From: Candidatus Enterococcus huntleyi
GTDB taxonomy: Bacteria; Bacillota; Bacilli; Lactobacillales; Enterococcaceae
Length of the DNA: 60,229 bases
Direction of reading: 5' to 3'
Assembly: GCF_009933175.1 (NCBI RefSeq)
Contig: NZ_MAEJ01000029.1
Span: 1 to 60,229 of the forward strand
Numbering within the stretch: the first letter of the stretch is position 1; each line of letters begins with the position of its first letter. Positions 1-8,006 of the stretch are shown here, piece after piece. Under the pieces are notes generated by a model. The model searched no databases. It was given only the letters and a program-made list of their open reading frames with translations, and was not told where the DNA came from. The translations under genes and the position numbers were made by a program.

Positions 1-180
1 ACAAACTATAGTAATGGCCCTTTAGAAGGAACTAATAATAAAATAAAGGTTATTAAACGAGTGGCTTATGGCTATCGAAACTTTGCAAATCTACGTGACC
101 GCATCTATTTAGTTCAAGGCCTAATTTTTGAAGACGTTAAAGACAACAAAAAGAAGCTCCAGCTAAGCAAAGCTGCTTAA
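1..180 (+). pseudogene. C-terminal end of an ISL3-family transposase
   Basis: The frame is open from the first base and ends at TAA 178-180. It contains the ISL3-type C-terminal signature GPLEGTNNKIKVIKRVAYGY, then an RNFANLRDRI stretch. Only about 59 residues lie in the window, so I cannot tell whether the gene is intact upstream. The downstream inverted repeat at 214-238 marks the element's right end. Family assignment rests on the SNGPLEG..N..IK..KR..YG motif shared by ISL3 transposases. Confidence 0.8.
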
Positions 181-213
181 CTGGAGACACTGTACTCTAT
201 TCAATTTGACCCT

Positions 214-238
214 CACCAACACTATTTGACGAAGAGCC
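214..238. repeat. Right terminal inverted repeat of the ISL3-family element
   Basis: The end reads caccaacactatttgacgaa then gagcc, matching the GGCTCTTCGTCAAATAGTGTTGG type of ISL3 end when reversed. A related but diverged end occurs at 34596-34616. The left end is outside the window, so target duplication cannot be checked. Confidence 0.7.
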
Positions 239-276
239 AAAGAATTCCAATCCCTAAATCAGCTTCTACTTTTACC

Positions 277-849
277 TTAATCTTCATCCTCATCAAGAGC
301 GTCATCATCTTCTAATGCTTCTTTACCAATGAACGCTTGCAGCATCCAAATGTTCTTGTCTAAGTCATTTTTAAAAGCAATCAATGTATCTTCTAAAGCA
401 TCGTCACCCTCGTCTTGAGCTAAACGAATCGCGCGAATAGTTAGGTCACGAGTGCTTCTGAAGTCCTCGATAATATTTTCAACCATGTCTTCTGCTTTAG
501 CGTATTTATTAACTGCATCTTCCGAAAGCATCGAATATTTTTCAAATTCAACCGTTGTCGAAGCAGGTTTATGCCCAGAAGTAATTAGACGCTCCGCAAG
601 TTTGTCGAACCATTTTTCATTTTCGTTATACAACTCTTCAAATTTTTCATGCAACGTAAAGAAATTGGCTCCTTTTACATACCAGTGATATTGGTGCAGT
701 TTCACATGTAATGTATGCATGTTGCCTAAAAGATGATCCGCAATGGCCGCTGCATTAATTTTCGTATGATGAACATGTTCCTTGTGTTCTTGTTCTTCTT
801 GCCATCTTTCTTGGGGTGTTCTTTCTTGAGTAGCTTTATTTTCAGTCAT
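277..849 (-). CDS. dps: Dps-family ferritin-like DNA-binding/iron storage protein
   Basis: This 190-residue protein has the Dps fold signature around residues 41-83: HQYHWYVKG, FFTLHEKFEELY, then D82. His55, His67 and the acidic residues are the intersubunit ferroxidase ligands of the family. Dps dodecamers oxidise Fe(II) with peroxide, store iron and protect DNA in the cytoplasm. The N-terminus carries a roughly 30-residue charged, His-rich extension and the C-terminus is very acidic, so direct DNA binding would have to use the N-terminal tail. The start is ATG with an upstream GGAGGAAT. It stands alone between mobile elements. A TATACT-like -10 at 923-928 (minus strand) is a weak promoter candidate. 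Confidence 0.92.
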   Translation of the reverse strand: MTENKATQERTPQERWQEEQEHKEHVHHTKINAAAIADHLLGNMHTLHVKLHQYHWYVKGANFFTLHEKFEELYNENEKWFDKLAERLITSGHKPASTTVEFEKYSMLSEDAVNKYAKAEDMVENIIEDFRSTRDLTIRAIRLAQDEGDDALEDTLIAFKNDLDKNIWMLQAFIGKEALEDDDALDEDED

Positions 850-1346
850 GATTTATTCCTCCTATAATTTTGGTTTGTTTAAAATAGCTTTCTTTGATTC
901 CTCCTTTTTCTTTACTGAATTTAGTATAGGATAGATTTCCGTTAAAAAAATTGACGCTCATCAAGAAAAGTATTTCTTAATAGACGCCAGGCTTCTCTAT
1001 TAAATTCAACTGAAATAATCAAAGGAATGAAGTCGTTCCCTCCAAACAAAAATTTCATTAAAGTAGGGCCTAAAAAAAGAATAGCAACTATACTTTGTCA
1101 AGAGACCTGACTGCTATTTTTTTGCTTGTTATTCTTCAATTACCAAATGTCTTGCCTTGCAGTATATTTAATGCTCTTTCTCACTAGTGTTGCATGCAAC
1201 ACTAGTGAGAAAGAGCATTAATAAGATTAACCTAGAAGAATAACTTTACTTTATTTATGTCATACCATAAATAAAAATTGAAAAGAATTTTTTTATTTAT
1301 TTTTAGTAGATCGATTAATAGGAGTTTTAGCTTGGGAGCGTCAATA
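850..1346. other. Intergenic region between dps and the IS256-type element
   Basis: No open frame of substance was found. It holds the dps leader and probable promoter (minus strand, near 900-950), an AT-rich tract, and a 54-bp perfect palindrome (annotated separately). A pair of complementary runs near 1075-1120 may form a weak hairpin. Confidence 0.5.
1168..1221. repeat. 54-bp perfect palindrome with no spacer
   Basis: The two 27-base arms are exact reverse complements meeting at TGCA|TGCA between 1194 and 1195. The arms contain CTCTTTCTCACTAGTGTTGCA. There is no loop and no trailing T-run, so it is not an ordinary terminator. It could be a cruciform, a strong dyad operator or the head-to-head junction of two short repeats. 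No function is assigned. Confidence 0.9.
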
Positions 1347-2642
1347 ATTTTGTGTAAATGGTTCTTCCCTACTGTAGATTGTTTCTAATTCTCCATCGGT
1401 TGACTCAGCATTTGTTCGAGCTCGCCTTCAGCCTGTTGGAAACCTTTATGACTGCGACCTAGGAATTTTTGGTTGTGAGTATCAAAAGACGAGACTAAGA
1501 AACGTTCCATCGACTCTTCATTTTGGAACTGTTCCTTGCGGTGGCTGTATTTCTTGATTTGCTTATTAAAGGATTCAATCAAGTTCGTAGAGTAAATAGT
1601 CTTGCGTATGGCTAATGGGAAATCATAGAAAGTGAGCAGGTAATCGTTCGAAAGGATCGATTCCACCATTTTTGGATAGCTGGTTTTCCATTTTTCCGCA
1701 AAAGCACCACGTGCTTCCAATGCCGCCTTTTTAGATGACGCTTGATACACCATTTTAAAATCATCACAGACTTCCTTACGATCATCGACACGCACTTTGT
1801 GACTGATATTACGGGAAACGTGCACACAGCAATGTTGAAAACGGGCTTTGGGGTAGAACCGCTGCACGGCCCCTGCCATCCGTGATGAAAAGGAGGACGT
1901 TTTTCACGTCACGTTCCTGGAGGTCTATTAAAATCTCTTCCCAAATCGTGATAGATTCAGTTGGTGCAATCGCATAGCTCAACACTTCCTTTGAACCGTC
2001 CGGGCGAATGCCAACTGCGATATGAATGGCTTCCTTGGCGACGGTTTTCCGCTTTAAAGGGATATAGGTTGCGTCCATATAAATAGCGGCATAACGGTCA
2101 TGAAGCTCACGTTCCTTAAATGAAGTGACTTCTTCCGTAAATGATTTAGTCATATTGGACATGGTTTGGGGCGTGTAGTGATGCCCATACATTTTCTCAA
2201 TCAAGTCTGCGATTCCCGACATGGTAATACCTTTTCGGAAGAGGTGAATGACGGTCTCCTCTAACGTATCATTCGTCCGTCTATAAGCAGGAACAGTCTG
2301 TTGCTTGAACTCGCCGTTGCGGTCGCGCGGAATCTGGAGATGAAGTTCCCCGTACTCGGTCTTGACCGTACGGTCATAGGAGCCGTTACGAGAATTACCC
2401 GTGTTAAAACCAATGCGATCGTACTTTTCGTAATCGAGGAAAGCCGTTAACTCCGTTTTGAGAAGCGTATTGACAGCTTTTTCCAAATGGACACGGAATA
2501 ATTCATTCAAATCGCCTTTGTTCGCTAGAGTCTTTAGAATTTCTGTAGTAAAATCGTTCATATGGAAGTCCTCTTTTCTGTGAATGTGTTGTGGTAACTC
2601 TATTCTACAGAAGGGACTTCCTTTTTTCTATTTACACAAAAT
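1347..2642 (-). mobile_element. IS256-family insertion sequence (defective transposase)
   Basis: The ends share the inverted sequence attttgtgtaaat (1347-1359) and atttacacaaaat (2630-2642), with further matching inside (ctactgtaga against tctacagaag). The length of about 1.3 kb fits the IS256 family. I see no flanking 8-bp target duplication, so the ends may be a base or two off, or one flank may have been lost. Confidence 0.8.
1385..2561 (-). pseudogene. IS256-family mutator-type transposase, frameshifted
   Basis: Two overlapping frames make up one transposase of the usual 390-residue size. The first (2561 to 1809) carries the N-terminal half with the first catalytic Asp in YMDATYIPLK and the second in LFITDG. 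The second (1879 to 1385) resumes at MAGAVQRFYPKARFQHC and carries the last acidic residue in STNLIESFNKQIKKY. At about 1880 the expected ITDG-LPGM-AGAV stretch is shortened to ITDG-AGAV, which shifts the frame. The loss fits about 14 bp removed between two ATGG repeats (inference). The protein should be inactive. Confidence 0.85.
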
Positions 2643-3242
2643 ATTTTACACTCTCTTCCGAAATAATATGCTATTTTTATTACCTTTCTTTTATTACCTT
2701 TTCTTTATTACTTTTATATTAATCTCTTATTGATGATGATGAATGCAATAAAAAAAAGCCTCTAGTGAGGGGAAGTGCAACTACTTTTTGATACAAAATA
2801 AAAAGAGCAACTCAATTTAATCTTGCTAGCGATGATTTTTTCGTATTTTCTATTAGAAAACATTTCATCCCGCTCAATTGAAGTCCTTGATGAACTAGAC
2901 AACAGATTTATCTCATATTCAGACATTCTTGAGAATAAAAAAGTAGATAAAATAGTAGATACACGGACTCAGTCATCGAAAAAGAATTTTCCAAGCCCAG
3001 ATTAACAATCTCTCGTCTTAATTCAAATAGAATTTCAAAATCTGAAATCGTCTCTTCGGGTTGTCTCTTAAAAAAAGGTTAATATCATCAAATCTTTTCG
3101 TTAAAGTATCCAAGGATAGAAAAAACACGTTCAACCCTCGAATGATTGGTTTGAACGTGTTTTAAAATTAACATATTCCTTTAAAAACTAATAATTTTCT
3201 TATACTTAATTATCGTCCTATTACTGTAAAGAACGATAATTT
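2643..3242. other. Intergenic region with hairpins; no gene supported
   Basis: The first part has repeated TTATTACCTTT runs (about 2675-2720). A CCTC-acta-GAGG hairpin followed by a T-run in the minus direction (2749-2771) looks like a small terminator. A 60-codon frame at 2823-3005 has no clear ribosome site or recognisable motif and is not annotated as a gene. A long stem lies at 3122-3163. A second stem at 3208-3241 (aattatcgt/acgataatt) lies just past the lipoprotein stop. Confidence 0.5.
3122..3163. terminator. Hairpin with 13-bp stem, probable bidirectional terminator
   Basis: aaaacacgttcaa (3122-3134) pairs with ttgaacgtgtttt (3151-3163) around a 16-base loop. The stem ends are A/T runs, so it could stop transcription in both directions. 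It lies downstream of the B12 operon. Confidence 0.6.
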
Positions 3243-3647
3243 TTATTTAAATACACCCAAATTGAAAACTACTTGATCATCATTATCTAGTTTAGTTTCA
3301 CCTGCACCTTTTTCACCCATTTTTCCATTGATAGTGAATGTCCAATATTTATTTTGGCTCTCATCTTGCGCATGACCATCAATTGAAGTAATAAAGCCGT
3401 CCTTTTCTTTTACTTCAAAGTTAGCCTTTAAAATTGCCAGTAATGATTCTCCTGATTTGTAAGTGACTTTTTTTTTAGTGATCTCTTTATCGCTATCAGT
3501 CAATTCTATCAGCACGCTTGATTTAGCAACCTCGCTTATTGCTTGAGTGGATGCTTTTGAAGAGGCTTGATCATTTTGATTTGATTGGCACCCTGTCATA
3601 ATGAATAATCCGATAAAAACGGTTAATAATGTTGCTAATTTTTTCAA
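3243..3647 (-). CDS. DUF4430 lipoprotein, probable cobalamin-binding protein
   Basis: This 134-residue protein begins with a lipoprotein signal peptide ending in the lipobox IMTGC (Cys20). It should therefore be anchored outside the membrane. Residues 45-134 look like the DUF4430 (transcobalamin C-terminal-like) fold: LLAILKANFEVKEKDGFITSIDG, then YWTFTINGK. The start is a TTG at 3645-3647 preceded by AGAGG. It follows the adenosyltransferase by 15 bases, and with nrdJ and the ECF S-component nearby the natural guess is corrinoid capture at the cell surface. Ligand identity is inferred from the neighbours only. Confidence 0.8.
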   Translation of the reverse strand: MKKLATLLTVFIGLFIMTGCQSNQNDQASSKASTQAISEVAKSSVLIELTDSDKEITKKKVTYKSGESLLAILKANFEVKEKDGFITSIDGHAQDESQNKYWTFTINGKMGEKGAGETKLDNDDQVVFNLGVFK

Positions 3648-3662
3648 GTTTAAAATCCTCTC

Positions 3663-4226
3663 TTAATGGAATACCTTCCCTGCTCGTTCATAAAATGGTT
3701 CCTTGGTAGCATAAACATGATTTACATAACGTGCAAGTACAAAAAATAAATCTGATAAGCGATTCATAATTTTGTATGCATGTAAATTGATAGGTTCATC
3801 TGAAACAATCAATCGTGTGATTTCACGTTCTGCCCGACGAATAACTGTTCGTGTAATTTGCATATCGCATGCCACCGGGTGTCCTCCAGGTAAGATAAAT
3901 TTTTCAATGACTGGAACTTTTGCTTGATAAAAATCAATCAGCGTTTCAATCTTAGTTACTTCTTCTTTCCCTACAATCATTTCTTTAATCCCAATGGGTG
4001 TAGCCAAGTCTGTTCCAATATCAAAAAGTAAAATTTGTAATGCGACTAGTTCTTTTTTCAACAGCTCAAACTTTTTATCATCCAACTCTGAAATAATTTT
4101 ACCAACCCAAGAATTTACTTCATCCATGCTACCGTAAGCACAAACGCGAGCGTCAGATTTTTTTATTCTTTTTCCACCAATAATACTAGTGTTTCCTTTA
4201 TCGCCGCTTTTAGTATAAATTTTCAT
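3663..4226 (-). CDS. Cob(I)alamin adenosyltransferase, PduO type
   Basis: This 187-residue enzyme transfers adenosyl from ATP to cob(I)alamin, making adenosylcobalamin. The N-terminal ATP loop is KIYTKSGDKGNTSIIGGKR. The helical core carries FILPGGHPVACDMQITRTVIRRAER, the PduO-family signature with the R..R.AER motif. The ATG at 4226 is preferred over an upstream in-frame ATG because AAAAGGAG sits just ahead of it. It starts 13 bases after nrdJ, so enzyme and cofactor maker are co-transcribed. Confidence 0.93.
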   Translation of the reverse strand: MKIYTKSGDKGNTSIIGGKRIKKSDARVCAYGSMDEVNSWVGKIISELDDKKFELLKKELVALQILLFDIGTDLATPIGIKEMIVGKEEVTKIETLIDFYQAKVPVIEKFILPGGHPVACDMQITRTVIRRAEREITRLIVSDEPINLHAYKIMNRLSDLFFVLARYVNHVYATKEPFYERAGKVFH

Positions 4227-4239
4227 CGAATAGCTCCTT

Positions 4240-6723
4240 TTACAAGCCACATTTTAGTTGTACTTTACAGTTAGTACACGTACTGCAACCACCAATTTCT
4301 TCAATTCTACCCTCATGGCAAATCGGACATATTTCTTCTGCTTCTGATGATTCTAATGAGTCAAGAGTAATTTGATTATTTACCACCCCTACTACAGGTT
4401 CTTCAAATACATTGTCATCTGCTTCAAGTGTCAACACTTGCGAATCTCGGCTACCATCCACATAGACGGTTCCACCTTTAGCCCCACCTTGATACAGATC
4501 TTCATAGATCGCGGCTACTTGTTTCACTTGATACCCCTTAGGTGCATTGACTGTTTTTGAGATAGAGCTGTCTACCCAACGTTGGATCGTACATTGAACA
4601 CTCACATGAGCTTCTGGTGAAAGCTCCATGGCAGATACAAAGAATGGGGGTAGATTATCCGCAGCTGTTTCTGGATTTTTTTCTAAATATTCGCTAACTA
4701 TTTCAGCATTAACTTCAATGAATTTTCCTAAACGACCACTTCTGAAATAAGAAAAAGAGAAATATGGTTCTAGTCCGGTTGAAACACCAGCCATAGTACC
4801 CGTTGACCCTGTTGGTGCGACTGTTAGTAAATGAGAATTACGAATGCCGTATTTTAGAATCGCTTGTCGGATTGATTCCGGCATCTTCTTCATATAGCCC
4901 GATTCAATAAAACGTTGACGAAGTGCTGTTGTTTCCTCGACTGTTTTGCCTATTAAAAATGGGAAGCTTCCTTTTTCTTTTGCTAGTTCGACGGACGTTT
5001 GATAAGCCGTAACAGCAATTTTTTCAAATACTTGATCTACTAAACGGTTTCCATCTTCAGATCCATAGACTTTTTCACAATAAATCAATAAATCTGCCAA
5101 TCCCATGACCCCAAGTCCAACACGTCGTTCACCTTTAGCTTGCTGCTCATTTTTTTCAAAAAAGTAAGGCGTCGCATCAATTACATTGTCCTGAAAACGA
5201 ACACTAGCTCGTACGACATCAGCTAATTTTTCAAAGTCGACAACTTTCGTTTCTTTATCAACCATATTGGCTAAATTAATTGCTGCTAGATTGCATACCG
5301 CATAAGGCGTCAACGGCTGTTCCCCACATGGATTGGTTGCAACTACCTTTTGTCCGTAGGCTTGAGCATTGGTCATCTCATTAGCATTATCGATAAAAAA
5401 TATTCCCGGTTCTGCTGAATACGTTGCACAATAAGTAATCAAATCCCACAATTCGCGAGCCTTGATCGTTTGATGGATTTTTACTTTACGCCCTGTTTCA
5501 GCCCATTCTCTGACATCTCCAATTTCCATCCAATGTTGATCATAATCAGCCATTTCACTAGCGTCATAGTCTTCGATTGCTGGAAAGCGTAACTCATAAG
5601 TTTGGTCGGTTTCGACAGCTTCCATAAATTCTTTTGTTAAACAGACGGAGATATTGGCTCCGGTCAAGAAATCAGGGTCTTTCACACTGTACGTACCACC
5701 CGCTTTTAATTTCTGTTGAGCCGTTTTTAAAAATTTATCCTCCATATCATTCGTCGGATGATCGACCAAATACTCTAACCATTCCTTTTCATTTGCTATT
5801 AGTGGTTCAAAAGTCAGTTTTTCACTAGCTAATTGACGTACTATCGGACTTTGGCTAGTGTGGATCAAATTTTGTAAAATGGCCGGATTCTGAATCTTAG
5901 AGATAATGAATTCAAAAATATCTGGATGCCAATCATTCAACATGATCATTTGTGCTCCCCGACGACTCCCGCCTTGTTCAACTAAATTTGTCAAATTAGC
6001 TAAATCATTGAGCCACGAAACTGAACCTGATGATTTCCCATTCACCCCATGGACGATCGCTGATTTTGGCCGTAGCGTTGAACCGTTCGTTCCTACACCA
6101 CCACCACGGCTCATAATCTCCATCACTTCTTGACGATGTTTTGCCAGGCCCCCACGAGAGTCATGGATGAATGGCATAACGTAGCAATTGAAGTATGTTA
6201 CTTCTGAATTCGTTCCTGCACCATAAAGTACACGTCCAGCAGGAATGAGATTTTGTTCTGTCAAATGCTGATAAAACTCGGTAAAAAACTGAGCTTTTTT
6301 TTCTCCTTCAATATCAGAGATTCCTCTAGCAACACGAGCTGCAATTTGTTCAAAATAAAGTTCAAGCGGTTTCTCAACCTCATTTATATTTCGAATCACT
6401 CGTCCCGAAGCAATTTCTTCTGGATTAGTTAACGAGCTTTGAAATTCTTCCTCAATTCGAATTATCAACTGTTCCTTATTGATCTCTTCAATTTTTCCGA
6501 TCCCTCTTGCTGGATATTGTGGATCAGCATGGGTTGTTAAAATAACCAAATCCCCGACTGTCAAAGTTTTTCCGCTCATATCTTTAAATGCATAGCGATC
6601 AAGCATGATTAATCTTGAAATCCCATCAAATGTTTGAGTCATTTCTGCAGTTATCTTAGCGACTTCTTTATAAGAAGAGATATCTTGATTTAGTTTTTCT
6701 ATATATTTTTTAGGATAATTCAT
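4240..6723 (-). CDS. nrdJ: Adenosylcobalamin-dependent (class II) ribonucleotide reductase
   Basis: This 827-residue protein reduces ribonucleotides to deoxyribonucleotides using an adenosylcobalamin radical, with or without oxygen. Visible family features are GGGVGTNGSTLRP, the WLNDLANLTN and SRRGAQM stretches, the catalytic loop TNPCGEQPL, QDNVIDATPYFF, and the C-terminal PTGSTGTMAGVS. The tail has Cys pairs (CPICH..CSTCTNC..CG) of the redox/zinc type that re-reduces the active site. It heads the operon nrdJ-adenosyltransferase-lipoprotein. Two NrdR boxes overlap its promoter, so repression by NrdR when dATP is plentiful is expected. Enterococci usually carry class Ib and III enzymes, so this is an accessory reductase. 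Confidence 0.93.
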   Translation of the reverse strand: MNYPKKYIEKLNQDISSYKEVAKITAEMTQTFDGISRLIMLDRYAFKDMSGKTLTVGDLVILTTHADPQYPARGIGKIEEINKEQLIIRIEEEFQSSLTNPEEIASGRVIRNINEVEKPLELYFEQIAARVARGISDIEGEKKAQFFTEFYQHLTEQNLIPAGRVLYGAGTNSEVTYFNCYVMPFIHDSRGGLAKHRQEVMEIMSRGGGVGTNGSTLRPKSAIVHGVNGKSSGSVSWLNDLANLTNLVEQGGSRRGAQMIMLNDWHPDIFEFIISKIQNPAILQNLIHTSQSPIVRQLASEKLTFEPLIANEKEWLEYLVDHPTNDMEDKFLKTAQQKLKAGGTYSVKDPDFLTGANISVCLTKEFMEAVETDQTYELRFPAIEDYDASEMADYDQHWMEIGDVREWAETGRKVKIHQTIKARELWDLITYCATYSAEPGIFFIDNANEMTNAQAYGQKVVATNPCGEQPLTPYAVCNLAAINLANMVDKETKVVDFEKLADVVRASVRFQDNVIDATPYFFEKNEQQAKGERRVGLGVMGLADLLIYCEKVYGSEDGNRLVDQVFEKIAVTAYQTSVELAKEKGSFPFLIGKTVEETTALRQRFIESGYMKKMPESIRQAILKYGIRNSHLLTVAPTGSTGTMAGVSTGLEPYFSFSYFRSGRLGKFIEVNAEIVSEYLEKNPETAADNLPPFFVSAMELSPEAHVSVQCTIQRWVDSSISKTVNAPKGYQVKQVAAIYEDLYQGGAKGGTVYVDGSRDSQVLTLEADDNVFEEPVVGVVNNQITLDSLESSEAEEICPICHEGRIEEIGGCSTCTNCKVQLKCGL

Positions 6724-6751
6724 TAAATACTACCACCTTTATCATCAACAA

Positions 6752-6767
6752 ACACAACATATTGTGC
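6752..6767. promoter_or_regulatory. NrdR box 1 of nrdJ
   Basis: acacaacatattgtgc matches the dyad consensus ACACWATATMTWGTGT. It lies between the nrdJ -10 and its start codon. It is 31 bases (about three helical turns) from box 2, the spacing typical of paired NrdR sites. Confidence 0.75.
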
Positions 6768-6776
6768 CCTCCAATG

Positions 6777-6805
6777 ATTATCGCACTATATAAAGTGTAA
6801 TTCAA
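6777..6805 (-). promoter_or_regulatory. nrdJ promoter
   Basis: On the minus strand, -35 TTGAAT (6800-6805) and -10 GATAAT (6777-6782) are separated by exactly 17 bases. The spacer contains NrdR box 2. Confidence 0.75.
6783..6798. promoter_or_regulatory. NrdR box 2 of nrdJ
   Basis: gcactatataaagtgt is a close match to the NrdR consensus. It sits inside the 17-base spacer of the nrdJ promoter, so binding would block RNA polymerase. Confidence 0.78.
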
Positions 6806-6807
6806 TC

Positions 6808-6835
6808 TTGTAATTAATTTTTATTCTGATACAAT
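6808..6835 (+). promoter_or_regulatory. Promoter of the ECF S-component gene
   Basis: -35 TTGTAA (6808-6813) and extended -10 TGaTACAAT (hexamer 6830-6835) have a 16-base spacer. It is divergent from the nrdJ promoter with only two bases between the -35 boxes, so the nearby NrdR sites could affect both. Confidence 0.65.
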
Positions 6836-6872
6836 GAGAACTATTATCAATTAAAACAAGGGAGTTTTCCTA

Positions 6873-7418
6873 GTGTTACCAACCTCTAATTCACGCTTTC
6901 CAATCAGAAGGATTACCACCCTCGCTTTATTTAGTGCCGCCTGTATTGTTGGTAGAATCCTTTTTACTTGGATACCGAATGTACAACCAATGACAGCCAT
7001 TCTACTTTTACTCGCTTTTTATGGAAGTTATACAGATGCTTTAATCGTTACTTTAGTAAGCTTATTAGGCACGAACCTTTATTTAGGAATGGGTAGTTGG
7101 ACAATCAGCCAACTGATCGCCTTCAGTAGTATCGTTACGGTTTTTCATTTTTTATCTAACTGTGCCCTGATTAAGCATCACATCTCTATCCAAGCAATCA
7201 TTGCATTTTTATGTGGCCTTCTTTACGGATTGATCGTATCGAGAGTTGAAGTCTTTATATATCAACTACCTTCTTTTTGGGCCTATTATTTTCAAGGATT
7301 ATTTTTTGATATCCTCCATGGAACAGGTAATTTAATCTTTTATCTTGTATTAGTTCCTGTGTTTAAACGAATTTTATTACCTGCTATTAATAGTTCGAAA
7401 AATAAATTAAATAGTTAG
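6873..7418 (+). CDS. ECF transporter S-component, probably for cobalamin
   Basis: This 181-residue protein has six hydrophobic segments, the size and shape of an energy-coupling-factor substrate-binding subunit. The N-terminal RRITTLALFSAACIVGRILF resembles B12-type (CbrT-like) S-components. The start is GTG (6873) with AAGGGAG ahead. It has no ATPase or T subunit next to it, so it would share the cell's general ECF module. Its divergent position against nrdJ and the adenosyltransferase points to vitamin B12 uptake. Substrate is inferred from context. Confidence 0.78.
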   Translation: MLPTSNSRFPIRRITTLALFSAACIVGRILFTWIPNVQPMTAILLLLAFYGSYTDALIVTLVSLLGTNLYLGMGSWTISQLIAFSSIVTVFHFLSNCALIKHHISIQAIIAFLCGLLYGLIVSRVEVFIYQLPSFWAYYFQGLFFDILHGTGNLIFYLVLVPVFKRILLPAINSSKNKLNS

Positions 7419-7497
7419 ATGAGTATCTAAATCACAATATCTCTTATTAAATTAAACCTATAATTCAAATAGGAAGCCTTGCGTATTATTTAAGATG
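7419..7497. other. Short AT-rich spacer before the IS6-type remnant
   Basis: I see nothing but AT-rich sequence downstream of the S-component gene. No clear terminator hairpin was found. Confidence 0.4.
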
Positions 7498-8006
7498 GTT
7501 CTGTTGCAAAGTTAAAAAATTAATAAAGAGTTTCCAATTAATTTTTGATTTTATGCTTAGATACTTATTAATGTATTCATCTCATGAATCACTGAAAAGC
7601 CAAAGAGACTTTTGTCTCTTTGGCTAATTTTATATAAAGCGTGTATAGTTTCAATTCCTTTAATTGTTGAGGAAGCAGTCCTTATGGACTGATATAATTT
7701 GTGCCTTTTCTTGATGGATCGATGATCCTGTTCAATGATATTATTCAAGTATTTATTTGTTCGGTGTTCAGTCTTAGAAAATAATCCTTCAGAATGCAAT
7801 TGATTAAACGCACTACTTAGTGAAGGGGCTTTATCAGTGACAAGAACTTTAGGTTCTCCAAATTGTTTGATCAATCGTTTAAAGAAAGCATAAGCTGCTT
7901 GTTTATCACGCTTTTTTCGTAACCAAATATCTAATGTTATCCCCGAAGAATCAATGGATCGATACAAATAGTGCCACTTTCCTTTTACCTTAATATAAGT
8001 TTCATC
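7498..8006 (-). mobile_element. Truncated IS6-family element abutting IS1216
   Basis: One end remains, ggttctgttgcaaagtt at 7498-7514, the IS6/IS1216 terminal repeat. The element is cut at 8006 exactly where IS1216 begins. The missing half does not appear beyond either IS1216 copy, so insertion was accompanied by deletion or rearrangement. Confidence 0.85.
7557..8006 (-). pseudogene. IS6-family transposase, 5'-truncated
   Basis: About 149 C-terminal residues remain, beginning at DETYIKVKGKWHYLYRSIDS, so the cut lies right at the first catalytic Asp. The later DDE residues (VTDKAPS; IEQDHRSIKKRHK) are present. It is related to, but clearly different from, the intact IS1216 transposases in this window. 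The N-terminal DNA-binding half is gone, so it cannot be active. Confidence 0.88.

Noticed and set aside
2823..3005. 60-codon plus-strand frame starting MLAMIFSYFLL
   Set aside because: There is no clear ribosome site, no recognisable motif, and it lies in a repeat-rich intergenic stretch between an IS and a terminator.
6724..6872. Cobalamin riboswitch between nrdJ and the transporter
   Set aside because: The 149-base region is fully used by two promoters and NrdR boxes. It is too short and lacks a recognisable B12 box.
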